Assembly (NCBI RefSeq): GCF_004217115.1
Contig: NZ_SHKN01000001.1
Location: 1,987,781 to 2,051,780 of the forward strand
DNA length: 64,000 bases
Reading direction: 5' to 3'
Source: Ancylomarina subtilis
GTDB lineage: Bacteria; Bacteroidota; Bacteroidia; Bacteroidales; Marinifilaceae
Under the pieces are notes generated by a model. It was not told the origin of the DNA and made no database searches. It was given only the letters and a program-made list of their open reading frames with translations. Shown here piece by piece: positions 8,734 to 17,764 of this stretch. Position 1 is the first letter of the stretch, and each line of letters opens with the position of its first letter. Position numbers and translations under genes: made by a program.

Positions 8734-9771
8734 ATGGAAACTCTATTCGGATTGGATTATCAAACCTGGTGGTTTTTAGTTGTAGGTGGTGTTTTTTCGG
8801 GCTATGCCATATTGGATGGTTTTGATTTTGGAGCGGGTGCCTGGCACTTGTTCCTAAGAAAAGAAAAAAGCCGTCGTATCGCTATGAATGCAGTGGGTCC
8901 CGTTTGGGATGGTAACGAGGTTTGGTTGGTTATTGGAGGGGGTGCCTTATTTGCAGGATTCCCTATTGCATATGCCAGTTTACTCTCAGCCATGTACACC
9001 CCATTTATGCTCTTTTTATTTTTCATCATCTTTCGTGCAGTATCCATCGAATTCCGAGGGAAGGAAGAAATGAAATGGTGGCGAAAACTTTGGGATGTGG
9101 TCTACAGCTTTTCAAGTATCATGCTGGGTTTTCTTTTAGGCGTGGTATTGGGCAATGTCTTGATGGGGATTTCTATAGATGCCAACCACAACTACAATGG
9201 CGACGCTTTGCTTAGCTTTCTAAACCCATATTCCATACTCATGGGATTGACAAGTTTAAGTCTGTTTATGTCACACGGTGCCATTTATTTGCTATTGAAA
9301 ACAGAAGGTAAATTGTACGAACGCCTGGCGGTTTTGCAAAAGTATGCCATGGCTGCTTTCATCACCGTTTTTGCACTCACTTCGGTATATACCTTGCTTT
9401 ACGCACCTCACTTGAGTGATAAACTCATGACAATGCCAGCGAGTTTAATTTTACCAGTACTGGTTGTATTAAGCATTGCTAATATTCCACGATTGACACA
9501 TAAGAAAAAATACCTTCAGGCATTTCTTTTCTCATCACTTTGTATCAGTTTTATGCTCTTGCTTTGTGCTCTGGAAGTCTATCCAAACCTACTGATTTCA
9601 TCAATAAGCCCTGAAAATAATATTGATATTTACAATGCGGCCTCATCCTTAAAATCATTAAAAATTATGATGATTATTGTCGCAATTGGTACACCTTTGG
9701 TTTTAGGTTATACCTTTTTTGTATACAAAACCTTTAGCGGCAAGGTTAAAATTGATGAAACAAGTTATTAA
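8734..9771 (+). CDS. cydB: Cytochrome bd ubiquinol oxidase subunit II
   Basis: This 345-residue multi-pass membrane protein has the CydB signature AILDGFDFGAGAWHL in the first helix region and WDGNEVWLVIGGGALFAGFP. It pairs with CydA in the bd oxidase and stabilises the haem b595/d site. No recognisable CydX-sized small subunit lies beside it. A strong bidirectional terminator follows, separating it from the opposing DUF4249 gene. Confidence 0.95.
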   Translation: METLFGLDYQTWWFLVVGGVFSGYAILDGFDFGAGAWHLFLRKEKSRRIAMNAVGPVWDGNEVWLVIGGGALFAGFPIAYASLLSAMYTPFMLFLFFIIFRAVSIEFRGKEEMKWWRKLWDVVYSFSSIMLGFLLGVVLGNVLMGISIDANHNYNGDALLSFLNPYSILMGLTSLSLFMSHGAIYLLLKTEGKLYERLAVLQKYAMAAFITVFALTSVYTLLYAPHLSDKLMTMPASLILPVLVVLSIANIPRLTHKKKYLQAFLFSSLCISFMLLLCALEVYPNLLISSISPENNIDIYNAASSLKSLKIMMIIVAIGTPLVLGYTFFVYKTFSGKVKIDETSY

Positions 9772-9850
9772 AGAGTCAAAAAAGGCGAAAGGTCGAAAAA
9801 CTTAAAGATTAATTAATGATTGACTTTATTCTTTAGATCTCTAGATACTG

Positions 9851-9900
9851 AAATACAAAAAGAGCTGCAATCGACAATGATTACAGCTCTTTTTGTATTT
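9851..9900. terminator. Bidirectional terminator between cydB and the DUF4249 gene
   Basis: Perfect 17-bp arms (9851-9867 and 9884-9900) enclose a 16-nt loop that can pair further. The arms have A-rich and T-rich outer ends, so it can stop transcription from both sides, as expected between convergent genes. Confidence 0.85.
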
Positions 9901-9905
9901 AATGA

Positions 9906-10853
9906 CTATTGGTTGATAGTGATGGTTTGAGTTCTTTGTACGGAAGAAATAATAAAATAGCCCAAAGCATCATCATCGAGTGTTTGCCCCCCTATCCGCT
10001 TAACATTGCTTCGCAAAGGTGCAGGTGGTGGTGAAAACTGAGTCCCTTCATTATCCCTTTGTTCCTCTGCCAGGCGTAAAAAGTCATAAGATCCTCTGGA
10101 TATTACATGCTGTTTTATAAAGTAACGCTCTCCGGGGATAACATTCTGATCGAATTGTGTTTCTGATTCCCCAACAGAGGTATACACATTACTTCCAAAA
10201 AGAAGACCTGAATAGGAATACGAATAAGTCACATCTCTAGGATTTTCAGAATCACTCCAATCTGTATAAGATTCCACTTTGAACAACTCCCAACAGAAAT
10301 AAAAGTATCCATCTTCAACATACTTGGGTTCAAAATTGATGTAATACCCCTCATCCTCATCTATCGAACTATTGGCATCCTTATACTCAACAAAAATTTT
10401 TGGTGCATACGCATAGTCTGTGACTTCTTGAGCTGTTGATTCATATTCCTCACCATCGGCTGTTTTAATAGACAAGATATAAGACGTATTCTGTTCCAGG
10501 TTTTTCCGGATTTCATAGCGTCCATTCTTTTCATCAGCGACTTCTTTTCCAGTATTGGGATCGTAAACCAATGGTACTGTATAAGCCAATGGAAACGCAT
10601 TCCCTTTATTGTCCTTCAAAATCACCTGAGCATCTTTAACGACAGGATAATTCTGTGTTTCAAAATAAGGGACAGATTTTGTCAGGCGAACCGTTTGAAG
10701 ACGCTCCTCGCCCGCTTCTCCTGGTTCACCGATCAACCAACCGTCAACAACCAATTTAGTTCCTACAGATGGCAAATCCAACTCAATTTGTTTCTCACAT
10801 CCCGTTAGAATGATAACAGTAAGCAAGACCAGATATGTAAATTTATTTTGCAT
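9906..10853 (-). CDS. DUF4249-family outer-membrane-associated lipoprotein
   Basis: About 315 residues. The start at 10853 is preferred over an in-frame Met 15 bp upstream because a GGAG lies about 9 nt before it. The signal peptide ends in a lipobox (VIILTGC), so it should be a lipoprotein. The body begins KQIELDLPSVGTKLVVDGW and is beta-rich, as in DUF4249 proteins, which in Bacteroidota are encoded beside TonB-dependent receptors. It directly follows such a receptor gene (24 bp), so it probably works with it at the cell surface. Ligand unknown. Confidence 0.82.
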   Translation of the reverse strand: MQNKFTYLVLLTVIILTGCEKQIELDLPSVGTKLVVDGWLIGEPGEAGEERLQTVRLTKSVPYFETQNYPVVKDAQVILKDNKGNAFPLAYTVPLVYDPNTGKEVADEKNGRYEIRKNLEQNTSYILSIKTADGEEYESTAQEVTDYAYAPKIFVEYKDANSSIDEDEGYYINFEPKYVEDGYFYFCWELFKVESYTDWSDSENPRDVTYSYSYSGLLFGSNVYTSVGESETQFDQNVIPGERYFIKQHVISRGSYDFLRLAEEQRDNEGTQFSPPPAPLRSNVKRIGGQTLDDDALGYFIISSVQRTQTITINQ

Positions 10854-10877
10854 TTTTTCAATCTCCATTATTTGTGA

Positions 10878-13292
10878 CTAGAAGCTAAAATTATAAGTGA
10901 TGGTAGGTACAGGTTTTCCAATAATAGAAAACTGCCAGGCTTCGGTACTGTTTCCTTTTTGATTTCCTACCCAATTGTCTTCACTCTCTTTAAAATAAAC
11001 CGAATAGGCATTCTGCCTGCTGTAAAGGTTGGTTATTCCAAAATTCCAACTTCCTTGCCAGCTCTGATTCGGTCTTTTCTTTTTACACATATAGGTAAAA
11101 GATACATCCAGTCGGTGATAGGCTGATAGACGCGCGCCATTACGATTGATGTAATGCGCATAGGTATTTCCCTGAAATTCGTATTTTCCGTAAGGATAAG
11201 TCGCAGGTCGACCACTCATCAGAATAAAATTAGTTGCAACCGACCATCTATCGTTCAAATCGTAATTCGCAACCACTTTTAAATCGTGTGTTTTGTCGTA
11301 ATCAGCAGGAAAATAGTCACCGTTATTTATCTGGGTACTTGGGAAAATCTCACCAGTCTCATTATTCATTAAACCCGCTACTTTTTTCTCAGTTCTCGAC
11401 AAAGTATAAGCAATCCATCCCGTTAAACGGCCCTCTTTTTTACGGACACTAAATTCCAGCCCATAAGCTCTGCCCTGTGCATCGAGCAATTCGGTTTCGA
11501 TAGTATTGTTCAGCAACAAATGAGCCCCATATTTGTATTCCACCAAATCGTAAAATTTCTTGTAATACGCTTCAATCGACGTTTCGAACATATTATTTCC
11601 AAGATTGTGGAAATAGCCCAATGCGATCTGATCAACCTTAGCAGGTTTGATATGCTTGCCTGTAGGCACCCAAATATCAAGCGGTGTCGGTGCGGTTGTA
11701 TTTGAGATTCGGTGCAAATATTGGCAGGTTCTGTTATAACTTGCTTTTACCGAATTCACATCGCTAAGTGCATACTTAATTGCCAAACGAGGTTCGAAAT
11801 TGAAGTAATTCTGAATGATCTCATTCTTACCATACATCTTCGCCCCCGTTACGCTAGCTTTCTCCTTTGGAACACCGCTTTTGTAAGTAAAAACCGTTTG
11901 GTCTCCAAGACTTGAAAAATTGGATAGCCTTAAACCATATTGCAGAGTCAGGCTGCTGCCTATATTTTGTTCCACCGCAGCATAGGCTGACGATTCGAGA
12001 CCGTACCCTTTCTCAAGTTTATTGAACTCGATGATGGATCCCTTTACCGGGTTCAACTCTCCGGGATTAAAGATGTAATAGGTACTCCCAAAACCAAATT
12101 TATATTTCAGGTCAGGATTGGGGAAGTAAGAAAAATCAGCCTTTAAATTCATATTCTTAATGCTGGAAATCCACTCAAAGCCCAAACTTCCCTCGGGCAC
12201 ACTAATCGAATAATCAAAATTACTATAAATGGCCGTAAAATTTGAAAAGAGTTTTTTGTTGAAAAGATGATTCCAACGAATGGTCCCTGTTGTATTTCCC
12301 CAATGAGAATCGAATTCCTTACCAAACTTAAACACATCGTTTCCAAAATAACCTGAGATAAAAAGACGATTGTTATCGTTGAATTTATGATTGATCTTGG
12401 CATTCAGATCATAGAAATAAACCGTATTATCTTTCATATCAGGATTCATGCGAAGCAAAACATCGGCATAAGATCGTCTGCCCGCCAGCATAAAAGAGGT
12501 TTTATCTTTTTTAATGGGGCCTTCAAGCGTCAATCGACTGCTGACAATACCAATTCCTCCACTTCCTGAAAAACGTTTACTGTTGCCCTCTTTCTGGCGC
12601 ACATCCAATACCGAAGACAAGCGGCCGCCATACTGTGCAGGGATACCACCCTTGTACAATTGAAAATCCTTTACGGCATCGCCATTAAATACTGAGAAAA
12701 AACCAAACAGGTGGGCCGAGTTAAAAACCGGTGCTTCATCCAAAAGAATCAGGTTCTGATCGGTACCTCCACCCCTTACGTTAAAACCGGTACTACCTTC
12801 ACCAACCGATGTTACACCGGGTAACAGTTGCAAGGTCTTGATAATATCAACCTCACCCAGAAAATGAGGCAATTTTTTAACGATACTCACTGGTAGACGC
12901 TCAACACTCATCTGCACCGAAGACACATTTTGATCTTTTTTAGCAGCCGTAACCGTCACATCTTTCAGTTCTATGCCATCGGCATTCAGTTCAATATTTA
13001 CAGTGGTATTCCGAGTCAAATCAATTTCCCTGAGAATAGGTGAATAACCAATAAAACTAAACAAAACCTTATATTTACCGGGAGCCAGTGATAAAGAGAA
13101 AAAACCATACTCGTTGGTTGCTGTCCCCACCATAAGATCCTGAATACTTATTGTAGCACCAATAAGAGCTTCTCCATTTGAGCCGTCTTTGATATAACCA
13201 CTCAGGGTTTGTTTTTCCTGCGCCCGTATCTCACTACCAACAAATCCTGAAAAAAGGAAAAGGAGCAGCATTAAACCAATAGTCTTCTTCAT
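10878..13292 (-). CDS. TonB-dependent receptor with carboxypeptidase-like N-terminal domain
   Basis: About 804 residues. The Met at 13292 (MKKTIGLMLLLFLFSGF) gives a proper signal peptide. Then come a carboxypeptidase-regulatory-like beta-sandwich (LSGYIKDGSNGEALIGATISI, residues about 25-105), the plug domain (LPGVTSVGEGSTGFNVRGGGTDQNLILLDEAPV) and a beta-barrel ending NYNFSF with a terminal aromatic. Such receptors import substrates using TonB energy. Pairing with DUF4249 and the lack of SusD suggest a siderophore-, peptide- or metal-type ligand rather than glycan, but this is inference. Confidence 0.88.
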   Translation of the reverse strand: MKKTIGLMLLLFLFSGFVGSEIRAQEKQTLSGYIKDGSNGEALIGATISIQDLMVGTATNEYGFFSLSLAPGKYKVLFSFIGYSPILREIDLTRNTTVNIELNADGIELKDVTVTAAKKDQNVSSVQMSVERLPVSIVKKLPHFLGEVDIIKTLQLLPGVTSVGEGSTGFNVRGGGTDQNLILLDEAPVFNSAHLFGFFSVFNGDAVKDFQLYKGGIPAQYGGRLSSVLDVRQKEGNSKRFSGSGGIGIVSSRLTLEGPIKKDKTSFMLAGRRSYADVLLRMNPDMKDNTVYFYDLNAKINHKFNDNNRLFISGYFGNDVFKFGKEFDSHWGNTTGTIRWNHLFNKKLFSNFTAIYSNFDYSISVPEGSLGFEWISSIKNMNLKADFSYFPNPDLKYKFGFGSTYYIFNPGELNPVKGSIIEFNKLEKGYGLESSAYAAVEQNIGSSLTLQYGLRLSNFSSLGDQTVFTYKSGVPKEKASVTGAKMYGKNEIIQNYFNFEPRLAIKYALSDVNSVKASYNRTCQYLHRISNTTAPTPLDIWVPTGKHIKPAKVDQIALGYFHNLGNNMFETSIEAYYKKFYDLVEYKYGAHLLLNNTIETELLDAQGRAYGLEFSVRKKEGRLTGWIAYTLSRTEKKVAGLMNNETGEIFPSTQINNGDYFPADYDKTHDLKVVANYDLNDRWSVATNFILMSGRPATYPYGKYEFQGNTYAHYINRNGARLSAYHRLDVSFTYMCKKKRPNQSWQGSWNFGITNLYSRQNAYSVYFKESEDNWVGNQKGNSTEAWQFSIIGKPVPTITYNFSF

Positions 13293-13440
13293 AAAACCAA
13301 TAATAGATAACATTTTAATATTCTAAATGTAATGACATCTGACAAATAACGAACACGTATTAGAAAAGAAGAAAAACTTACTGAGTTTTCACTTCTATTT
13401 TCAAAACTTTAAGTCTTGATCCTTTTGTCACCTGATAGTC

Positions 13441-13471
13441 AATAAAAAAGGCCATCCATAAGGACGGCCTT
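13441..13471 (-). terminator. Rho-independent terminator of hutH
   Basis: On the minus strand a 10-bp stem (one G-U pair) with a 4-nt loop is followed by a T run. It lies 48 bp after the hutH stop. Confidence 0.8.
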
Positions 13472-13518
13472 CAATTTTATATCGATTTAATGAGATTTTA
13501 TTCTCACTCTTATCAAAT

Positions 13519-15024
13519 CTAGTTTTCAGCACCTTCGAATTTTCCTGCTGCAAGAAATTCAATTGCTGCTTCGATATCCTTATACATCACTCTATCCTTG
13601 TCGTTGAAAGTAACGGCAGATCTGAATTCTTCAAGGAATGATTCCAAAAATGGAGATGATTTGCCCGGACGACGTAAATCAACTGCCTGAGCTGCGTTCA
13701 TCAACTCGATAGCAAAAATACGCTCTACATTATCAGCCACCAATAAAGATTTAGTTGCTGCGTTACTACCCATACTCACGTGATCTTCCTGCTCGTTTGA
13801 AGAAGGAATTGAATCAACTGAACATGGTGTACACAATTGCTTATTCTGACTAACGATAGAAGCCGCTGCATACTGAGGAATCATAAATCCGGAATTCAAT
13901 CCTGAATCAGAAATCAAGAACTCAGGAAGGTCTCTGTCACCAGAAATCAAACGGTAAGTTCTACGCTCCGAAATACTACCAAGCTCCGCCAAAGCAATAC
14001 AAAGGAAGTCAAGAACCAAAGCCAATGGCTGTCCGTGGAAGTTACCACCAGACAAGATCATATCCTCTTCGATAAAGATTGTTGGGTTATCGGTTACTGA
14101 ATTGATTTCAGTTTCTACAACGCTGGCAACATAGTTAATGGCATCTTTAGAAGCACCATGAACCTGAGGCATACAACGGAATGAATAAGGGTCCTGAACA
14201 TTCTTCTTCTCCTTAGCGATAAACTCACTGCCTTCAAGAAGTGTGCGGATGTTACGAGCGGTTTCAATTTGTCCGTTGTGAGGACGCGCTTCGTGAATTG
14301 GAGCTAAGAAAGGATCGATTCGTCCATCGTAACCTTCCAATGAAATCGCACCAATAATATCAGAATACTTCACCAATTTGAAAGCCTTAAGCAAAGCGTA
14401 AACAGCATGCGAACTCATAAACTGAGTACCATTCAATAAAGCCAAACCTTCTTTAGCACCCAATTTGATAGGCTCCCATCCAAACATCTTAAGAATTTCA
14501 GCAGAAGGACGGATTTCATCTTCATAAATCACTTCACCTTCACCAAATAATGGCAAGAATAAGTTAGCCAAAGGAGCCAAATCACCTGATGCACCCAATG
14601 ATCCTAAATGACGAACCACAGGAAGCACATCGCTATTGTACATATCGATGATACGCTGAACGGTTTCAAGCTGAACACCTGATTTACCCATAGAAAGTGC
14701 GTGAGCCTTTAATAAAAGCATCAAACGAATCACATCCTCAGGAATAACATTACCCAAGCTACAAGCGTGAGACATCACCAGGTTAGATTGAAGCTGACTT
14801 AAATCCTCTTCAGGAATAGAGATCTTACAAAGCGATCCAAAACCCGTTGTAATACCATAAATTGGCTTCTCAGCATTTGCAATGGTGTTATCAAGATAAG
14901 CTTTACAGTCAAGAATCAACTTCTTTGATTCTTCGGATAATTCAAGCTTGTATCCGTTTTCAAGAATTTCTTCAATTTTAGAGAACGTTAGTCTCTCCGG
15001 GCTAATAAAATGTGTGTTAGACAT
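13519..15024 (-). CDS. hutH: Histidine ammonia-lyase
   Basis: The 501-residue enzyme makes urocanate and ammonia from histidine through a self-formed MIO cofactor; the MIO tripeptide Ala145-Ser146-Gly147 is in GSLGASGDLAPLA. The selectivity pair is Ser85-His86 (NLVMSHACS), the histidine-type pattern rather than His-Leu of tyrosine lyases or Phe-Leu of phenylalanine lyases. No hutU, hutI or ftcD lies next to it; its neighbour is hisS, upstream on the same strand. Its own terminator and a 264-bp leader region suggest separate transcription. Substrate call is by motif only. Confidence 0.85.
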   Translation of the reverse strand: MSNTHFISPERLTFSKIEEILENGYKLELSEESKKLILDCKAYLDNTIANAEKPIYGITTGFGSLCKISIPEEDLSQLQSNLVMSHACSLGNVIPEDVIRLMLLLKAHALSMGKSGVQLETVQRIIDMYNSDVLPVVRHLGSLGASGDLAPLANLFLPLFGEGEVIYEDEIRPSAEILKMFGWEPIKLGAKEGLALLNGTQFMSSHAVYALLKAFKLVKYSDIIGAISLEGYDGRIDPFLAPIHEARPHNGQIETARNIRTLLEGSEFIAKEKKNVQDPYSFRCMPQVHGASKDAINYVASVVETEINSVTDNPTIFIEEDMILSGGNFHGQPLALVLDFLCIALAELGSISERRTYRLISGDRDLPEFLISDSGLNSGFMIPQYAAASIVSQNKQLCTPCSVDSIPSSNEQEDHVSMGSNAATKSLLVADNVERIFAIELMNAAQAVDLRRPGKSSPFLESFLEEFRSAVTFNDKDRVMYKDIEAAIEFLAAGKFEGAEN

Positions 15025-15288
15025 GTTGTGTATTTTTATTTAGTATTTTTTGTTTTAAATGTATTTCAAAAGCGATAAACGGATACAAGATATCCATCCA
15101 TCAACATATCAATAATGAGAATATCTCATCATTAAAACTTAGACAGGCAAAACTCAGGGGCAACGAATGTCGCCTCCGATACTTTCAGCTGCTCTCTCTT
15201 GTAATACTTTAAATATCATTCAATTCTAAATATTTTATTCACACCTCAAAGGCATGTCTTTTTAATCAATCATCGTTAGACGCGCAAG
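15025..15288 (-). other. hisS-hutH intergenic region with a short stem-loop
   Basis: No ORF. Around 15158-15176 a hairpin (GGCAAC / GTCGCC arms with a GAAT loop on the plus strand) sits in what would be the hutH leader. A second weak inverted repeat (ATGAGA / TCTCAT) is at 15115-15129. No known riboswitch was recognised. Confidence 0.3.
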
Positions 15289-16650
15289 CTAAGCCAATTT
15301 TTTAACTAAGTCGTCAACACTTAGCTTTATTTGCTCACCTGTTTCCATATCTTTCAAACTTAGCAGGCCTTCTTCCATCTCACTTTCGCCAACCATAATC
15401 ACAAACGAAATATGCTTATCGTTGGCATAGTTCATTTGCTTTTTCATTTTTGCAGACTCAGGGAAAATTTCAGCTTTTACACCATTGGCTCTCAATTTTG
15501 CTAAGATAGGCAAGCAATATTTTTCTTCCTTCTCGCCAAAATTAACAAACATAGCTTTGGTTGTATTAACGGTTTCAGCCGGGAAACGATCCATTTGTTC
15601 CAACACATCGTAAATACGATCGGCACCAAACGAAATACCCACACCCGAAACATCCTTCAATCCAAAAATACCCGTTAAGTCGTCGTAACGACCACCTCCT
15701 GTAATACTTCCGAATTCCATATCTTTCGATTTTACTTCGAAAATGGCACCGGTATAATAATTCAAACCACGAGCAAGTGTCAAGTCCAACTCAACCTCAG
15801 TGGTCACATCCAAATCATTCAAATAATTGAAAACCGTTTCCAGTTCTTCAATACCTTTCATCCCCACTTCTGATGCCGATAGAATTTCCTTAAGCTTGTT
15901 CAACTTGTCGGCATTGCTTCCTGATAAAAGAATAATGGGTTGAAGCGTATCAATGGCTGCTTGAGGAATACCCTTTTCAAACATCTCCTTGTTCACATTG
16001 TCCAGTCCAATTTTATCCAGCTTGTCAATGGCAACCGTAATGTCAATAATTCTTTCAGCCTCGCCAATAATCTCGGCAATACCTGCCAAAACCTTGCGGT
16101 TGTTCAGTTTCACAAGCACATTAAGATTCAATTTCTTGTAAACCTGATCAACAATCTGAATTAACTCCACTTCATTCAAAAGAGAATTGCTACCCACCAC
16201 ATCAACGTCGCACTGATAGAATTCGCGATAACGTCCCTTTTGCGGACGATCGGCTCTCCAAACAGGCTGAATTTGGTAACGCTTAAAAGGGAAAGAAATA
16301 TCGTTGCGATGCTGCACAACGTAACGCGCAAATGGCACGGTTAAATCGTAACGCAGCCCTTTATCGCTAATCTTAGTCGTTAATTTAGTTGAGTTTCGAG
16401 CTTCCAGAACTTCAGGTCTTACCTTTGATATATAATCACCTGAGTTTAGAACCTTAAACAACAACTTATCGCCTTCTTCGCCATATTTTCCCATAAGGGT
16501 CGATAAATTTTCCATCGATGGCGTTTCGATAGGCATAAAACCATACAGTTGAAACACCTCTTTAATGGTATCGAATATGTAGTTTCGTTTCACCATTTCA
16601 ACAGGTGAGAAATCTCTCGTTCCCTTAGGAATTGACGGTTTTTGAGCCAT
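15289..16650 (-). CDS. hisS: Histidyl-tRNA synthetase
   Basis: This 453-residue class II synthetase charges tRNA-His. The start [16 protein letters not shown], motif 2 region ([14 protein letters not shown]), [10 protein letters not shown], histidine-specific [15 protein letters not shown] and [13 protein letters not shown] are all visible, followed by the C-terminal anticodon-binding domain. Start and length are normal. The gene stands before hutH on the same strand, an arrangement that links histidine use for translation and histidine breakdown only by position. Confidence 0.96.
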   Translation of the reverse strand: MAQKPSIPKGTRDFSPVEMVKRNYIFDTIKEVFQLYGFMPIETPSMENLSTLMGKYGEEGDKLLFKVLNSGDYISKVRPEVLEARNSTKLTTKISDKGLRYDLTVPFARYVVQHRNDISFPFKRYQIQPVWRADRPQKGRYREFYQCDVDVVGSNSLLNEVELIQIVDQVYKKLNLNVLVKLNNRKVLAGIAEIIGEAERIIDITVAIDKLDKIGLDNVNKEMFEKGIPQAAIDTLQPIILLSGSNADKLNKLKEILSASEVGMKGIEELETVFNYLNDLDVTTEVELDLTLARGLNYYTGAIFEVKSKDMEFGSITGGGRYDDLTGIFGLKDVSGVGISFGADRIYDVLEQMDRFPAETVNTTKAMFVNFGEKEEKYCLPILAKLRANGVKAEIFPESAKMKKQMNYANDKHISFVIMVGESEMEEGLLSLKDMETGEQIKLSVDDLVKKLA

Positions 16651-16851
16651 TTCTTTACTTTTATTTGGTTAATGTTCTCTTTTAATATGAATTCAAACCT
16701 CAATCCTCCTCTTTAGCTTAAGCAAAAAAACGAAGACCTCCGCCTGATGCTTTAAATATGAGTCTTAATCAGGTATTCATATTGTGCTACAAAAATATCA
16801 ATTATTTTCAGAGTTCCCAGCCTTTGTATAAAAGCTCTCTTACCAGACTTT

Positions 16852-16885
16852 AAAGCAAAAAAAAAGTATCAGCAAACTGATACTT
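16852..16885 (-). terminator. Terminator of the 16899-17234 gene
   Basis: On the minus strand, AAGTATCAG / CTGATACTT arms with a TTTG loop are followed by a run of ten or more T. It lies 14 bp after the stop of the small membrane protein gene. Confidence 0.85.
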
Positions 16886-16898
16886 GTATAAAGCTGAA

Positions 16899-17234
16899 TT
16901 AAGATCGATTTACTCGCCGAAATATATTGGCAAAGAAATCGAGCAGCATTCCAAGTATTAAGGGATAATACCATACTTTCGATTCGAACCCCATAAGCAG
17001 AACAACCGAACCGATGAATAAAACATTAACCGTTGTTTTGGTATATTCAAACACTCCCCAGCTACTGAAACCTTGCTTTATTAATAAGAAAAGCTGTACA
17101 AAAGCATAGGTTAGTAAGCCTGCCGATATAATGATATTCCCATACGAAAGGTGATTGTATAAACGATAACCACCAATAAAGATTAAAGCCAATCCGATAA
17201 AATAGATCAGTTTTAAAGTTGAAAAAGAAGACAT
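16899..17234 (-). CDS. Small four-helix membrane protein, function unknown
   Basis: From Met at 17234 (MSSFSTLKLIYFIGLALIF) the protein has 111 residues with about four hydrophobic segments and a basic C-terminus (ANIFRRVNRS). A longer in-frame start at 17285 would add 17 polar residues before the first helix and is less likely. No family was recognised. It follows the DUF4870 gene and has its own terminator; the two may form an operon. Confidence 0.6.
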   Translation of the reverse strand: MSSFSTLKLIYFIGLALIFIGGYRLYNHLSYGNIIISAGLLTYAFVQLFLLIKQGFSSWGVFEYTKTTVNVLFIGSVVLLMGFESKVWYYPLILGMLLDFFANIFRRVNRS

Positions 17235-17318
17235 AAAAATGATGTGATGATGTGTTAATTTGATAATGTACTCGTTATGAGCCAAGTTTAAACATATTTG
17301 CTAAGTCGAATCGAAGCG

Positions 17319-17669
17319 CTATTGAATAAACTTAATCGTCATTGGGTATTCAAACTCTTCGTCGTTTAGGGTTTTAACAACAGCCATAATAACAAAAATC
17401 AGTTGCAATAAGCCCAATATTATTAAAGCAAAAATGCCAATTATAACAAAAATCAGAATACCTGCTGCAAACATGTAGAGTGTGAACGAAATCTGGAAAT
17501 TCAAAGCCTTTTTACCTTCGCGGTCAACCAGGGCCGAACTGTCCTTGCGCATGCTCCATAAAATAAGAGGAACGATGATATGTCCCAGCGGGATGAAATA
17601 AGCCAAACCACCTAAATGGCAAAACATCGCCCAATTTCTCTCTTCGTGTGGCGTTCTAAAATAGTTCAT
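17319..17669 (-). CDS. DUF4870 (Tic20-like) membrane protein
   Basis: The protein has 116 residues. An N-terminal EERNWAMFCHLGGLAYFIPLGHIIVPLILW is followed by a loop with REGKKALNFQISF and two further helices. This pattern of three helices with an (H/L)xGGLAxFxP and DxxGKxALNFQ core is typical of DUF4870. The function of the family is not established. It lies between ettA and another small membrane protein gene. Confidence 0.82.
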   Translation of the reverse strand: MNYFRTPHEERNWAMFCHLGGLAYFIPLGHIIVPLILWSMRKDSSALVDREGKKALNFQISFTLYMFAAGILIFVIIGIFALIILGLLQLIFVIMAVVKTLNDEEFEYPMTIKFIQ

Positions 17670-17705
17670 GCTTTTCTGTTTTAAATTACTTATGTCAAAA
17701 ATACA

Positions 17706-17742
17706 AAAACAAAGGGAAGAAAACCAATCTGGCTTCTTCCCT
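17706..17742 (-). terminator. Terminator of ettA
   Basis: Nine-bp arms (AGGGAAGAA / TTCTTCCCT, with a 12-nt loop) are followed on the minus strand by TTGTTTTTG. It lies 22 bp after the ettA stop. Confidence 0.7.
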
Positions 17743-17764
17743 CAATCTTTAAAACAAGCTAAAA

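Noticed and set aside
13519-15024. Tyrosine or phenylalanine ammonia-lyase
   Set aside because: The selectivity pair is Ser-His, the histidine type, not His-Leu or Phe-Leu.
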